A model generated the notes under the pieces. That model did not search any database, was not told where the DNA came from, and worked only from the letters and a program-made list of their open reading frames with translations. A DNA stretch of 17,642 nucleotides from JAKQHY01 sp034429475 (GTDB lineage: Bacteria; Chloroflexota; Anaerolineae; B4-G1; SLSP01): positions 1 to 17,642 of the forward strand of contig DAOUGD010000246.1 of assembly GCA_034429475.1 (NCBI GenBank). Direction: 5' to 3'. Both the position numbers and the translations under genes were made by a program. Position 1 is the stretch's first letter, and each line of letters opens with the position of its first letter. Shown here one piece after another: positions 1 to 6,775 of this stretch.

Positions 1-14
1 GCGGGCGCGCCCGC
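1..14. repeat. Perfect GC palindrome at the window edge
   Basis: GCGGGCGCGCCCGC is its own reverse complement. It lies 17 bases beyond the stop of the minus-strand dehydratase gene, so it could be part of a transcription-stop structure. The T-rich stretch comes before the hairpin on the minus strand rather than after it, and the left flank is cut by the window. The role is therefore open. Confidence 0.35.
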
Positions 15-31
15 AACCGAAAAATACATTA

Positions 32-1225
32 TTATTCATCGAAGAAATCTTCGTCCCCGGCCACGAGATATTGCCGTGCTTTTTTCACGTTGAAGGTCAC
101 GCCTAACCCCGGTGTGTCCCACACGGTGATCAGGCTGTCCTTGACGATGGGGTGGGGCAGTCCCTCAACGATGTCGTACCACCACTCCGGCCTGCCCACC
201 GGGTATTCAAAGCCGATGTAGTTCTGCGGCATCGTCGCGCAGACCTGCACCAGCGCCGCCAGCCCAATCAGACCATCGAAGACGCCGTGCGGCGCCATCA
301 GAATGCCGTGCAGGTCGGCGTATTCCGCCACCCACTTGAGTTCCGCAATCCCGCCGATGTCCGCCGGGTCTGGCCCGACGATGTTGACGGCCTGCCGCTC
401 GATCAGCTCCTTGAAGTTGTGCCGCAGGTAAATCTGCTCGCCGGTGTGGATGGGGGTGGACGTGCTCATCGTGATGTCACGGTAGACGTCCGCCAGCACG
501 TAGGGGTTGTAGTCGCCGTTGACCGTGTCTTCCAGCCACATTACATGGAGCGGCTCCAGTGCGCGCGCCAGCCGGATGACGTCGGTGGGCACCCAGCCCG
601 GCCCGCAGTCCAGCGCCAGGCCGACTTCGTCGCCCAGCACGTCCTTCATCGCCTCCACGCAGCGGATGATGTGCTTGAGGCCGCGCTCGGTCAGCAGGCC
701 GCGATTGGAGTGCGGCGCGCCCGACTGTAGTTCCCCAAAGAAGAAGTTGGGCACCCGACTCGGCATGGGGCTGTGGAAGCCGATCCCCTGCTTGATGATG
801 CTGAATCCTTCCGGCGCAGCCTTCATCTGCGCCATCACGTCGGCGTAATGCTCCGGCTCCTGCCCCTGCATCTGGAAGCGCACGCCGCCGTTGTAGACCC
901 GCACCTGGTCGCGCACTTTGCCGCCGAGCAACTTGTAGACGGGGACGCCGGCCGCTTTACCCGCAATGTCCCACAGGGCCATCTCGATGGCGCTCACCGC
1001 GCTCCCCCAGGGCTTGAAGCTGCCCATCCGCCGGATTTTGAGCATGACCCGCTCCACGTTGGTGGGGTCTTCGCCCAAAAGCCACTGCTTGTAGAAGAGG
1101 ACGTGCGGCTTGAGATAGGGTTTGGCGGATTCCGCCTCGCCGTAGCCGTCAATCCCCGCGTCGGTGGTGATACGCACGACGGGGTTTTGGCCGATAATCG
1201 CGCATTTCAAATCGGTAATCTTCAT
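32..1225 (-). CDS. Mandelate racemase/enolase-superfamily sugar-acid dehydratase (mannonate/galactonate dehydratase-like)
   Basis: This 397-residue cytoplasmic enzyme probably dehydrates an aldonate (mannonate, gluconate or galactonate type) to a 2-keto-3-deoxy acid using Mg2+. It has the enolase-superfamily two-domain plan, with a capping domain at about residues 1-115 followed by the barrel. The expected metal ligands are D206 (LALDCGPGW), E232 (MWLEDT) and E263 (HTGEQIY). The barrel end shows a PDPADIGG motif (286-293), H313 in MAPHG and E340 in FEYP, which resembles the RspA/ManD/GalD group. The ATG has a GGAGG Shine-Dalgarno about 7 bases upstream. It is last in a five-gene minus-strand run that starts with uxuA, so a role in hexuronate breakdown is likely. 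The exact substrate cannot be read from the sequence, and many ManD-like proteins have low or unrelated activities. Confidence 0.9.
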   Translation of the reverse strand: MKITDLKCAIIGQNPVVRITTDAGIDGYGEAESAKPYLKPHVLFYKQWLLGEDPTNVERVMLKIRRMGSFKPWGSAVSAIEMALWDIAGKAAGVPVYKLLGGKVRDQVRVYNGGVRFQMQGQEPEHYADVMAQMKAAPEGFSIIKQGIGFHSPMPSRVPNFFFGELQSGAPHSNRGLLTERGLKHIIRCVEAMKDVLGDEVGLALDCGPGWVPTDVIRLARALEPLHVMWLEDTVNGDYNPYVLADVYRDITMSTSTPIHTGEQIYLRHNFKELIERQAVNIVGPDPADIGGIAELKWVAEYADLHGILMAPHGVFDGLIGLAALVQVCATMPQNYIGFEYPVGRPEWWYDIVEGLPHPIVKDSLITVWDTPGLGVTFNVKKARQYLVAGDEDFFDE

Positions 1226-1241
1226 CGTAAGCCTCCGTTAA

Positions 1242-1314
1242 GGGTAATGGGAAATGAGTAATGGGAAATGGGTAACTCGTTACTCATTACTCATTGCTCA
1301 TTTCTGATTTCTGT
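1242..1314. repeat. Heptamer array arranged as a palindrome (GGGWAAT / TTACTCA)
   Basis: Five 7-bp units on the left (GGGTAAT, GGGAAAT, GAGTAAT, GGGAAAT, GGGTAAC) are followed by a short centre. Five complementary-type units follow on the right (TTACTCA twice, TTGCTCA, TTTCTGA, TTTCTGT). The 7-bp register has no indel on either side. The array fills almost the whole gap between the dehydratase Shine-Dalgarno and the aldo/keto reductase stop codon. It is the same family as the array at 10341-10418. Confidence 0.9.
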
Positions 1315-1317
1315 GTA

Positions 1318-2283
1318 TTAGGGAACTCGCTCGCCGCGTGCGGCGACGAAGAGGGCGTACCACTCTTCGCGGGTGAGCGTCACGGCGTCGGCCTGGACAC
1401 TGGCCTGTACGCGCTCTGGTTTGGTCGTGCCGATGATGGGCTGGATGCCGGCCGGGTGACGCAGGAGCCACGCCAGCGCGATGGCCTCCGGCGACACGCC
1501 TTTTTCAGCCGCCATCTGCGCGACCAGGCCCGCCGTTGCCTTGACGTGCGGCGCGGCGTCGGGCGGCGGGTTGAGCAGCCGGCCGCCATCCACCGGCCCC
1601 CACGCCTGGACGAGGATGCCGTGTAGTCGGCAATAGTCCAGCGTGCCGGACGCCAGCGCCGCCGGTTTGCCCGCGATGTTGACGACGATGCCTTCGCTGA
1701 TCAGGTAGGGATGCAGCAGGCTCAACTGGAGCTGGTTGACGACGAGGGGCTGGGTCACAGCGGCCTGCAAGAGGGCGATCTGCGCGGGACTGTGATTGCT
1801 CACGCCGAAATAGCGCACTTTGCCGCTGGCGTGCAGGGCATCGAAGGCGCGGGCGACCTCGGCGGGTTCCACCAGCGGGTCGGGGCGGTGGAGCAGCAGG
1901 AGGTCGAGGTAGTCCGTGTGCAGGCGGCGCAGGCTGCCCTCCACCGCGCGGACAATGTGCTCGTAGCTGAAGTCGTAGCGGGCGGGCGCACCGGGCGGAT
2001 CGTCTTGAAAGCGGATGCCGCACTTGGATTGCAGCACCATCTTGTCGCGCGGAATCGCGCTCCACACGGCGGCAAACGCTTCTTCCGATTTGCCGCGCGT
2101 GTAGATGTCGGCGTGGTCGAAGAGGGTGATGCCTTGTTCGTAGGCCGTCAACACCACGCGCACCGCCGCTGCGCGCGTTTCCGGCGCTAATGGCTCGTCG
2201 CTCCAGCCTCCGCCGATTTTCATGCAGCCGTAGGCGAGGCGGGAGACGGTCAGGTCGGTGTTGGGGATGGTGTAGGTTTTCAA
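1318..2283 (-). CDS. Aldo/keto reductase (YdhF-like)
   Basis: This 321-residue NADPH-dependent aldo/keto reductase reduces an aldehyde, ketone or sugar carbonyl that cannot be named from sequence. The classical tetrad is complete: D56 and Y61 in FDHADIY, K87 in LQSKCG and H132 in LLLHRPDP. The C-terminal cofactor signature is GTTKPERVQAS. The best start is TTG at 2283, preceded by a strong GGAGGAGGTGA. No ATG gives a better-placed ribosome site. The gene lies between the glycosyltransferase and the enolase-type dehydratase on the same strand, with gaps of 70 and 92 bases, and may share their transcript. Its leader carries a 30-bp sequence that recurs at 15250-15279. Substrate identity is the main uncertainty; the family assignment is firm. 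Confidence 0.9.
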   Translation of the reverse strand: MKTYTIPNTDLTVSRLAYGCMKIGGGWSDEPLAPETRAAAVRVVLTAYEQGITLFDHADIYTRGKSEEAFAAVWSAIPRDKMVLQSKCGIRFQDDPPGAPARYDFSYEHIVRAVEGSLRRLHTDYLDLLLLHRPDPLVEPAEVARAFDALHASGKVRYFGVSNHSPAQIALLQAAVTQPLVVNQLQLSLLHPYLISEGIVVNIAGKPAALASGTLDYCRLHGILVQAWGPVDGGRLLNPPPDAAPHVKATAGLVAQMAAEKGVSPEAIALAWLLRHPAGIQPIIGTTKPERVQASVQADAVTLTREEWYALFVAARGERVP

Positions 2284-2298
2284 AAGTCACCTCCTCCA

Positions 2299-2328
2299 AA
2301 AATAACAGGATTTATGGAATGATAGGAT
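2299..2328 (-). repeat. 30-bp leader repeat, copy 1
   Basis: Read on the minus strand, this matches 15250-15279 of the plus strand at 29 of 30 positions (ATCCTATCATTCC, then RTAAATCC, then TGTTATTTT). In both copies the next element is a GGAGGAG-type Shine-Dalgarno and then the start codon of a gene. Internally it has a loose 9-bp period. Confidence 0.85.
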
Positions 2329-2353
2329 TAGAAATCTGTTGGCGAGATTCGTG

Positions 2354-3502
2354 CTATTTTGACTGTATTACCTGTTCAATGATGGCGATGGCGTTGCCCA
2401 CGCCATCTTCGCGGCGGATTTTCTCGCCCAGCGCGGCAGCGTTGGCGCGAAGATGTGGCTCCGCCACCGCCTGACGGATGGCAGCCGCCAGCCGTTCCGC
2501 CGTCAAACGTTGGGGCGAGAGCGACGCGGTTCCGGCTCCCAGGGCTTGGAGGCGCCGCCCCCAGAGGGCTTGATCCGGCCCGAAGGGGACGACCACCGAA
2601 GGAATACCGGCGCGCAGAGCCGCTGCGGTTGTGCCGGCTCCGCCGTGATGGACTGCGGCACTCACATGCGGAAAAAGCCAGTCGAAGGGCAGCGCGGATG
2701 CCGCAAACACGTCCGCCGACAGCGCGCCGGTTTTCAGGCCACCCCAACCGGCGACGAGCACACCGCGTTGCCCGGCGCGAGCCAATGCCTCCACGACCAG
2801 GGCCGTCATCTTTTGCTGATCGTCGGTGTGGGCGCTGCCGAATCCTACGTACACTGGCGGCGCACCGGCCTGGAGGAACTGCTCCAATTCTGCCGGCGGC
2901 TGCCAATCTGTAGGGCGATCCAGGAACCAATACCCGGTCACATGCGCGTACTCTCCCCAATCTGCAGGTCGGGGAACGACGTGGGAGCTATAGCAAAAGA
3001 GGTAAGTCGGGCGCGGCTCAAGGAACAGGCAGCGCGCGTCGGGGCAGGCACGGGTAACTTGACGGTCGGCAAGGCGGTAGGTCCATACGTTGAAGGCTTT
3101 CCCCAACGGCAGGCGCGGAAATAAGTGGTGAGGGAACTCACGGGTTTCCAGGCCGGGCATGGGGACGGCATAGAAGAAAGGAATATGGCGCTCGCGGGCC
3201 AGGGAACATGCACTCACCCCCAAAAAAGTTGAGATGATAGCATCCTGCGCACCCGCACTCGCCTCCAACACCAAAGCTCTGATGCTTTCCATAAAGTGGA
3301 AAAAGTTAGTGTGGGATTCTATGATGGTCTGGATGTTAACACCCAGCGGGGTAAATTCCAGGCCAGCGCCGGCGACAAGGTGATCAAATTCATCCCCCGC
3401 CACCACGCGAACTTGGTGCCCGTGATGTTGTAGCCCAACACCCAGCGCGACCAGGGGTTGGACGTCGCCGCGTGAGCCAATGGCTAGGAGAGTAAGGCGC
3501 AT
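2354..3502 (-). CDS. GT-B glycosyltransferase, UGT/YjiC-like (GT1 type)
   Basis: This 382-residue soluble GT-B protein should transfer a sugar from a nucleotide-sugar donor to a lipid, sterol-like or small-molecule acceptor. The N-terminal loop is GSRGDVQPL (9-17), typical of the sterol/macrolide UGT branch. The donor-binding region of the C-terminal domain holds LPFDWLFPHV (271-280), HHGGAGTT (285-292) and PFGPDQALW (306-314), which form the expected UGT signature. There is no signal peptide or membrane segment. The ATG follows GGAGG by about 9 bases. The upstream hydrolase gene ends only 22 bases away, so the two are very likely co-transcribed. Neither donor nor acceptor can be predicted. 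Nothing nearby suggests antibiotic synthesis, so a housekeeping or detoxifying role is as likely as a biosynthetic one. Confidence 0.87.
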   Translation of the reverse strand: MRLTLLAIGSRGDVQPLVALGVGLQHHGHQVRVVAGDEFDHLVAGAGLEFTPLGVNIQTIIESHTNFFHFMESIRALVLEASAGAQDAIISTFLGVSACSLARERHIPFFYAVPMPGLETREFPHHLFPRLPLGKAFNVWTYRLADRQVTRACPDARCLFLEPRPTYLFCYSSHVVPRPADWGEYAHVTGYWFLDRPTDWQPPAELEQFLQAGAPPVYVGFGSAHTDDQQKMTALVVEALARAGQRGVLVAGWGGLKTGALSADVFAASALPFDWLFPHVSAAVHHGGAGTTAAALRAGIPSVVVPFGPDQALWGRRLQALGAGTASLSPQRLTAERLAAAIRQAVAEPHLRANAAALGEKIRREDGVGNAIAIIEQVIQSK

Positions 3503-3524
3503 ACTTCTCGACCTCCAGACACTA

Positions 3525-4085
3525 TCATAGTTCCTTCTGCAATTCAGCGATCACCGCATCGGCGGTCATCACTTGCCCGTAGGTTCTATTGAGCGCGGCC
3601 AGAAAGGCGGCGTGAACGTCGGATGCGGAAACCCGATAGTTCCCCAGTTCCAGGCTGCGGGTGGCGCAGGCATCTTGCACGATGCGACATTCGTAGCCGT
3701 AGTCGGTGGCGGCCCGCACCGTCGCATCCACGCACATGTGCGTCATCATGCCGGCTACGACGAGACGCTGAATTCCCAACTGCTGTAGATGCGCTAACAG
3801 GATCGTCTCCCGAAAGCTGTTGGGGTAGTGTTTCTGGATGACCATTTCGCCGAGCAAGGGTTTCACGCCGGGATAAATGTCAGCTCCCGGCGTTTCGGGG
3901 ATGAAGAACGTCGCCCCAGGCCGAACGGATAGATGCTGGATGTGTGTGATGGGCCACTGATGCTGGCGAAAGAAAGCCAGCAGTCGCCCTGCCATCCGCG
4001 CGGCTTCGCTGCTGCCTTGCAACTCCATCTTGCCGCCGATGAAGTAGTCGTTTTGAATATCAATGAGAAGTAATCCTACGGACAT
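3525..4085 (-). CDS. Isochorismatase-family cysteine hydrolase
   Basis: This 186-residue Rossmann-like hydrolase belongs to the isochorismatase/nicotinamidase superfamily. The catalytic triad is visible as D9 (LLIDIQNDY), K85 (VIQKHYPNSF) and C118 (GMMTHMCVDAT). The cis-peptide-type Gly-Met-Met precedes the nucleophile. Family members hydrolyse isochorismate, nicotinamide, carbamoylsarcosine or related amides and vinyl ethers, and the specific substrate cannot be assigned. The metal-binding histidine pattern of true nicotinamidases is not obvious. The ATG is preceded by GGAGG. The stop lies 22 bases before the glycosyltransferase start. The gene follows uxuA after a 109-base gap that contains a strong hairpin, which may lower read-through from uxuA. 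Confidence 0.9.
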   Translation of the reverse strand: MSVGLLLIDIQNDYFIGGKMELQGSSEAARMAGRLLAFFRQHQWPITHIQHLSVRPGATFFIPETPGADIYPGVKPLLGEMVIQKHYPNSFRETILLAHLQQLGIQRLVVAGMMTHMCVDATVRAATDYGYECRIVQDACATRSLELGNYRVSASDVHAAFLAALNRTYGQVMTADAVIAELQKEL

Positions 4086-4150
4086 AGCTGTACCTCCGAT
4101 AATCTCTTCCTGATCCCGCCGTGTCTTTTATCTATTGTTTGAAAGTTGCT

Positions 4151-4184
4151 CCGCCGACCGCTCTCAACCAGCAGCGGTCGGCGG
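4151..4184 (-). terminator. Strong hairpin, possible terminator or attenuator after uxuA
   Basis: A perfect 12-bp GC-rich stem (CCGCCGACCGCT / AGCGGTCGGCGG) with a 10-base loop lies 10 bases past the uxuA stop. On the minus strand it is followed by only a weak T tract (AACTTTC). It could be an inefficient intrinsic terminator or an mRNA-stabilising 3' structure between uxuA and the hydrolase gene. Confidence 0.55.
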
Positions 4185-4194
4185 TCGCCCGTCG

Positions 4195-5181
4195 TCAGTC
4201 CTTCTCCCCGTACACCGCCTCGCGCAGCCCCTTGAGATACCCAATCGCAAAGAGCCGCCCGATGCTGGAGTAGCCGGGATGGTCGTTGCGGTCGCCCTCC
4301 ATCGTGGGGACGTGGTCGGGGCGGCAGACGCCGTCAAAGCCGATCTCTTTGTAGGCTTTCATGCAGGCGAGCATGTCCGTCTTGCCCTCGTCGTGGAAGG
4401 TTTCGACGAACTTCGTCTTGTCGCCGCGCACGTCGCGGAAGTGGACGAAGAAGATTTTGCCTTGCTTGCCGAAGTTGCGGATGACGCCGGGCAGGTCGTC
4501 CGTCATCAGCGTGAAGTTGCCCTGGCACAGGCCAATGCCGTTGACCGGGCTAGGGTACAAATCCAGCAACCGCTGGTAGTTCTCGATGCTGCTCATGATG
4601 CGCCCGATGCCCCGGATCGGCGAGAGGGGCGGGTCGTCGGGATGCATCGCCAGCTTGACGCCGGCGGCTTCGGCCTCCGGCACGACGGCTTTGAGGAAGT
4701 AGTCGAGCGTCTCCCACAGCAGGGCTTCGGTCACGACGCCGTACTCGGTGAGGGGGGCGTCTTTCATCAGGCTGTGATCGTAGCCCGTGGCGAGGGCGCC
4801 GCCGCGCGCGGGGGCCGTCGTCGTCGTGCGCATCCAGTTGAAGATCGCCATCCACTCGTAGCACCACACGGGGATGCCGACCTTGCCCATGTTGCGGATG
4901 AGCGTGATCGCGCTCTCGATTTCCTCGTCGCGTCCCGGCAGGCCGAGCTTGGCCTTGTTGAGCGGCGGGCGGCTCTCCAGCACGTCCAGCGAGAAGCCGA
5001 AGTCGTTGTAGAGCGACTTGAGCCGCACCAGCGACATGTAGCTCCACGGCAGGTCTTCTTTATCCACGGCCAGCCCCCGGCTGAAGTCCATCCCGCCGAC
5101 GGCGTGCGTGAGGCCGCATTGTTTCACCATTGTCCACAATCCCGAAGGGTGGGGAGGTAACATTTCGGCAATTTGAATCAT
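4195..5181 (-). CDS. uxuA: D-mannonate dehydratase (UxuA family)
   Basis: This enzyme converts D-mannonate to 2-keto-3-deoxy-D-gluconate in the glucuronate branch of hexuronate catabolism. The 328-residue protein has the UxuA TIM-barrel signatures in order: MHPDDPP with H180, GLCQGNFT with C219, FVHFRDVRG with H247, FHDEG (262-266) and CRPDHVP with D289. H180, C219, H247 and D289 match the metal-binding set of the family. It is shorter than the E. coli enzyme of just under 400 residues, mainly because it lacks insertions seen there, and it resembles the compact non-enteric form. The ATG has an AAGGAG site about 8 bases upstream. It is the first gene of the minus-strand run that ends in a second, unrelated aldonate dehydratase. 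No uxaC, uxuB or kdgK is visible, so the pathway must be completed elsewhere. Confidence 0.93.
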   Translation of the reverse strand: MIQIAEMLPPHPSGLWTMVKQCGLTHAVGGMDFSRGLAVDKEDLPWSYMSLVRLKSLYNDFGFSLDVLESRPPLNKAKLGLPGRDEEIESAITLIRNMGKVGIPVWCYEWMAIFNWMRTTTTAPARGGALATGYDHSLMKDAPLTEYGVVTEALLWETLDYFLKAVVPEAEAAGVKLAMHPDDPPLSPIRGIGRIMSSIENYQRLLDLYPSPVNGIGLCQGNFTLMTDDLPGVIRNFGKQGKIFFVHFRDVRGDKTKFVETFHDEGKTDMLACMKAYKEIGFDGVCRPDHVPTMEGDRNDHPGYSSIGRLFAIGYLKGLREAVYGEKD

Positions 5182-5196
5182 CGTGGTCTCCTTAAT

Positions 5197-5230
5197 AGTC
5201 TAAAGTCCAAAGTCCAAAGTCTTAAAGTCT
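5197..5230. repeat. Heptamer array (AGTCCAA)
   Basis: Four 7-bp units (AGTCTAA, AGTCCAA twice, AGTCTTA) plus a partial unit lie just upstream of the uxuA ribosome site. The register is exact. Only one arm is present, with no inverted partner. Confidence 0.8.
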
Positions 5231-5300
5231 CCGCGTGGCTGCTTTGACTTGCTTAATATTAGGCTTGTTTCTGGATAAGCGCAAACGGTGGAGATGCCGG

Positions 5301-5320
5301 ACGCGGATTCACGCGGATGA
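5301..5320. repeat. Isolated 10-bp-period arm (ACGCGGATTC / ACGCGGATGA)
   Basis: Two tandem 10-mers match the left arm of the larger palindromes at 12961-13311 and 13736-13802 but have no right arm here. They may be a decayed or half copy of that element. They lie in the 252-base gap between uxuA and the PspC gene, which otherwise holds only heptamer arrays. Confidence 0.65.
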
Positions 5321-5321
5321 A

Positions 5322-5365
5322 ACGTAATTCGTAATTCGCAATTCGTAATTCGCAATTCGCAATTC
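5322..5365. repeat. Heptamer array (TCGTAAT / TCGCAAT)
   Basis: Six consecutive 7-bp units in perfect register (ACGTAAT, TCGTAAT, TCGCAAT, TCGTAAT, TCGCAAT, TCGCAAT) are followed by TCTCC. The array is directly adjacent to the isolated 10-bp-period arm, so two repeat classes sit side by side. Confidence 0.9.
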
Positions 5366-5433
5366 TCCCCGCAACTTTGAAGGCAGAGGTGCGTAGAAAC
5401 AGGTAGAGCTTATCCACAAGGAGGTGAGTGACA

Positions 5434-5625
5434 ATGGGAAGTAAATTGCGCCGACAACACGGGATTGTCGCCGGTGTGTGTGGGGGTCTGGGTGAATTCT
5501 ACGGGATCGCGCCGTTCTGGTTCCGTCTGCTGTTCTTGATTCTGTTGCTGCCTGGCGGCCTGCCGGGGATCATTCCCTACATGATTCTCTGGTTCATCAT
5601 CCCTCGCAAACGTCACGGCGAGTAA
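5434..5625 (+). CDS. Small PspC-domain membrane protein
   Basis: This 63-residue protein is a single PspC domain. The N-terminal part has the conserved GIVAGVCGGLGEF(Y)G turn, then one or two hydrophobic stretches (about residues 28-43 and 46-56), and it ends in a basic tail (PRKRHGE). PspC proteins sit in the inner membrane and take part in envelope-stress responses. Stand-alone mini-PspC proteins are common and mostly untested. The start is the ATG at 5434. A full AAGGAGGTGA site lies at 5418-5427, which places this ATG at ideal spacing and leaves the in-frame GTG at 5428 too close. It is monocistronic, with its own terminator directly behind, and converges on the PfkB gene. Confidence 0.92.
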   Translation: MGSKLRRQHGIVAGVCGGLGEFYGIAPFWFRLLFLILLLPGGLPGIIPYMILWFIIPRKRHGE

Positions 5626-5641
5626 AGCGAGTTTGCGGACG

Positions 5642-5682
5642 ACGCGCCACGTAAGAGAGCCTTACGTGGCGCGTTTCGTTTT
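5642..5682 (+). terminator. Intrinsic terminator of the PspC gene
   Basis: A perfect 14-bp stem (ACGCGCCACGTAAG / CTTACGTGGCGCGT) with a 5-base loop is followed by TTCGTTTT. It begins 17 bases after the PspC stop. On the other strand there is no T run, so the converging kinase gene would use it poorly. Confidence 0.92.
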
Positions 5683-5698
5683 ATGAAGCCGGCAATGG

Positions 5699-6604
5699 TC
5701 ATTCCAGCGGCTCGCCGTAATGTTTTGCGTACTCCTGGGCCACAAGCGTTTCGGTCAGTTGTGGGTAGGCCAGTTCATTAGCGGTAATGCTCAGGCCGGC
5801 GACAATCGTGCCAATGCGCAGGCACTTATCGGTAGGGAAGCCCTTGCTGTTTCCATAGAGGTAACCTGCGAAGAAACTGTCGCCGGCGCCGTTGGCGTCT
5901 TTGCGCTTGTAGGTGGGAATGATGGGCGTCTCGATCCATTGACGGTGCGCTGTCAACGTGGTCGCCCCATTCGTCCCGTGAGTACACACCACCAGTTTCT
6001 TGCCGCGTTCGATCTGGGCTTGCATAAAGGGCCGATAATCGGGCATGGCGTCGGAACTGAGGAACAGGTAGTCAGCGGCGTGGATGAAGTCGTGATGATA
6101 ACCATTCTTGCCATCGTAATCGTGAATATCACACCAGATAAGCTTACGATACTTCTTGATTATGGGGATCAGGGTGCGACAGTAGTTGATCACGTTGAGC
6201 ACGATATAGTCGCTCTCTGCGACGAGAGGCTCAATGCGAGAAAGATCAATCCGAGGTTCATACGTGCCGTAGGCAAAGAAGATCGAAATCCGGCCGCCAC
6301 TGTCGTCCATCAGGTTGATGTGCCGCTGCGTGCCCAATGGATCAAGGTCGTAGATGAAGGGGACGCCGGCGTTTTCGAGATAGGTGCGGATGGTCTGACC
6401 GTAATAATCGTTGCCGATCATCGCATGGAGCACCACATCCATCCCCAATTTTTTAAGATTGAGCGCCTTTCCTGCGCCGGTAGACCCAATGGTTTCGTGG
6501 TATCCCTTACTGAAGGCTGTTTGCGGCTCCGGCTTGGGGAACTTGTCCAGGTAAATGATCGTATTGACCGAGACGCCGCCTAACACCAGGGCTTTTGTCA
6601 TCAC
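5699..6604 (-). CDS. PfkB-family carbohydrate/nucleoside kinase
   Basis: This 301-residue ribokinase-fold enzyme phosphorylates a sugar, sugar acid or nucleoside with ATP. The N-terminal region has the GG-type strand and the substrate-binding GSTGAGKALNL loop (40-50). The C-terminal PfkB signature is DANGAGDSFFAG (236-247), with D242 as the expected catalytic base and the preceding Gly-Ala-Gly as the anion hole. Two adjacent ATG codons are possible; a GGGGGTGG site precedes them. A consensus-like promoter lies directly upstream. The gene is separated from the aldo/keto reductase behind it by a 9-bp-period palindrome. A 2-keto-3-deoxygluconate kinase would suit the dehydratases nearby, but no residue pattern proves it and adenosine- or ribokinase-type substrates remain possible. 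Confidence 0.9.
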   Translation of the reverse strand: MMTKALVLGGVSVNTIIYLDKFPKPEPQTAFSKGYHETIGSTGAGKALNLKKLGMDVVLHAMIGNDYYGQTIRTYLENAGVPFIYDLDPLGTQRHINLMDDSGGRISIFFAYGTYEPRIDLSRIEPLVAESDYIVLNVINYCRTLIPIIKKYRKLIWCDIHDYDGKNGYHHDFIHAADYLFLSSDAMPDYRPFMQAQIERGKKLVVCTHGTNGATTLTAHRQWIETPIIPTYKRKDANGAGDSFFAGYLYGNSKGFPTDKCLRIGTIVAGLSITANELAYPQLTETLVAQEYAKHYGEPLE

Positions 6605-6624
6605 GCCACCCCCTTTCCATAAAA

Positions 6625-6653
6625 ATTATATCGCAGATGGGGGCGGCAATCAA
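6625..6653 (-). promoter_or_regulatory. Sigma70-type promoter for the PfkB kinase
   Basis: On the minus strand TTGATT and a perfect TATAAT are separated by exactly 17 bases. The -10 box lies about 20 bases before the start codon, giving a short leader of about 15 bases that holds the ribosome site. Confidence 0.75.
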
Positions 6654-6675
6654 GTGATTTCTTCTCGAAAATAGC

Positions 6676-6729
6676 CATAGAGGGCACAGAGAACACAGAG
6701 AAAAACCCTTTGTGTCCTTTGTGGTGAAA
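6676..6729. repeat. 9-bp-period palindrome (ACAGAGAAC / CCTTTGTGT)
   Basis: The left arm repeats ATAGAGGGC, ACAGAGAAC and ACAGAGAAA. The right arm repeats CCTTTGTGT and CCTTTGTGG, giving an imperfect hairpin. It is the same family as 9613-9679. Together with the PfkB promoter it accounts for the 171-base gap. Confidence 0.8.
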
Positions 6730-6775
6730 TTTTTTATTGTCGGGGCTGTACCGCAGATTTGGTCACATGCCTTTT

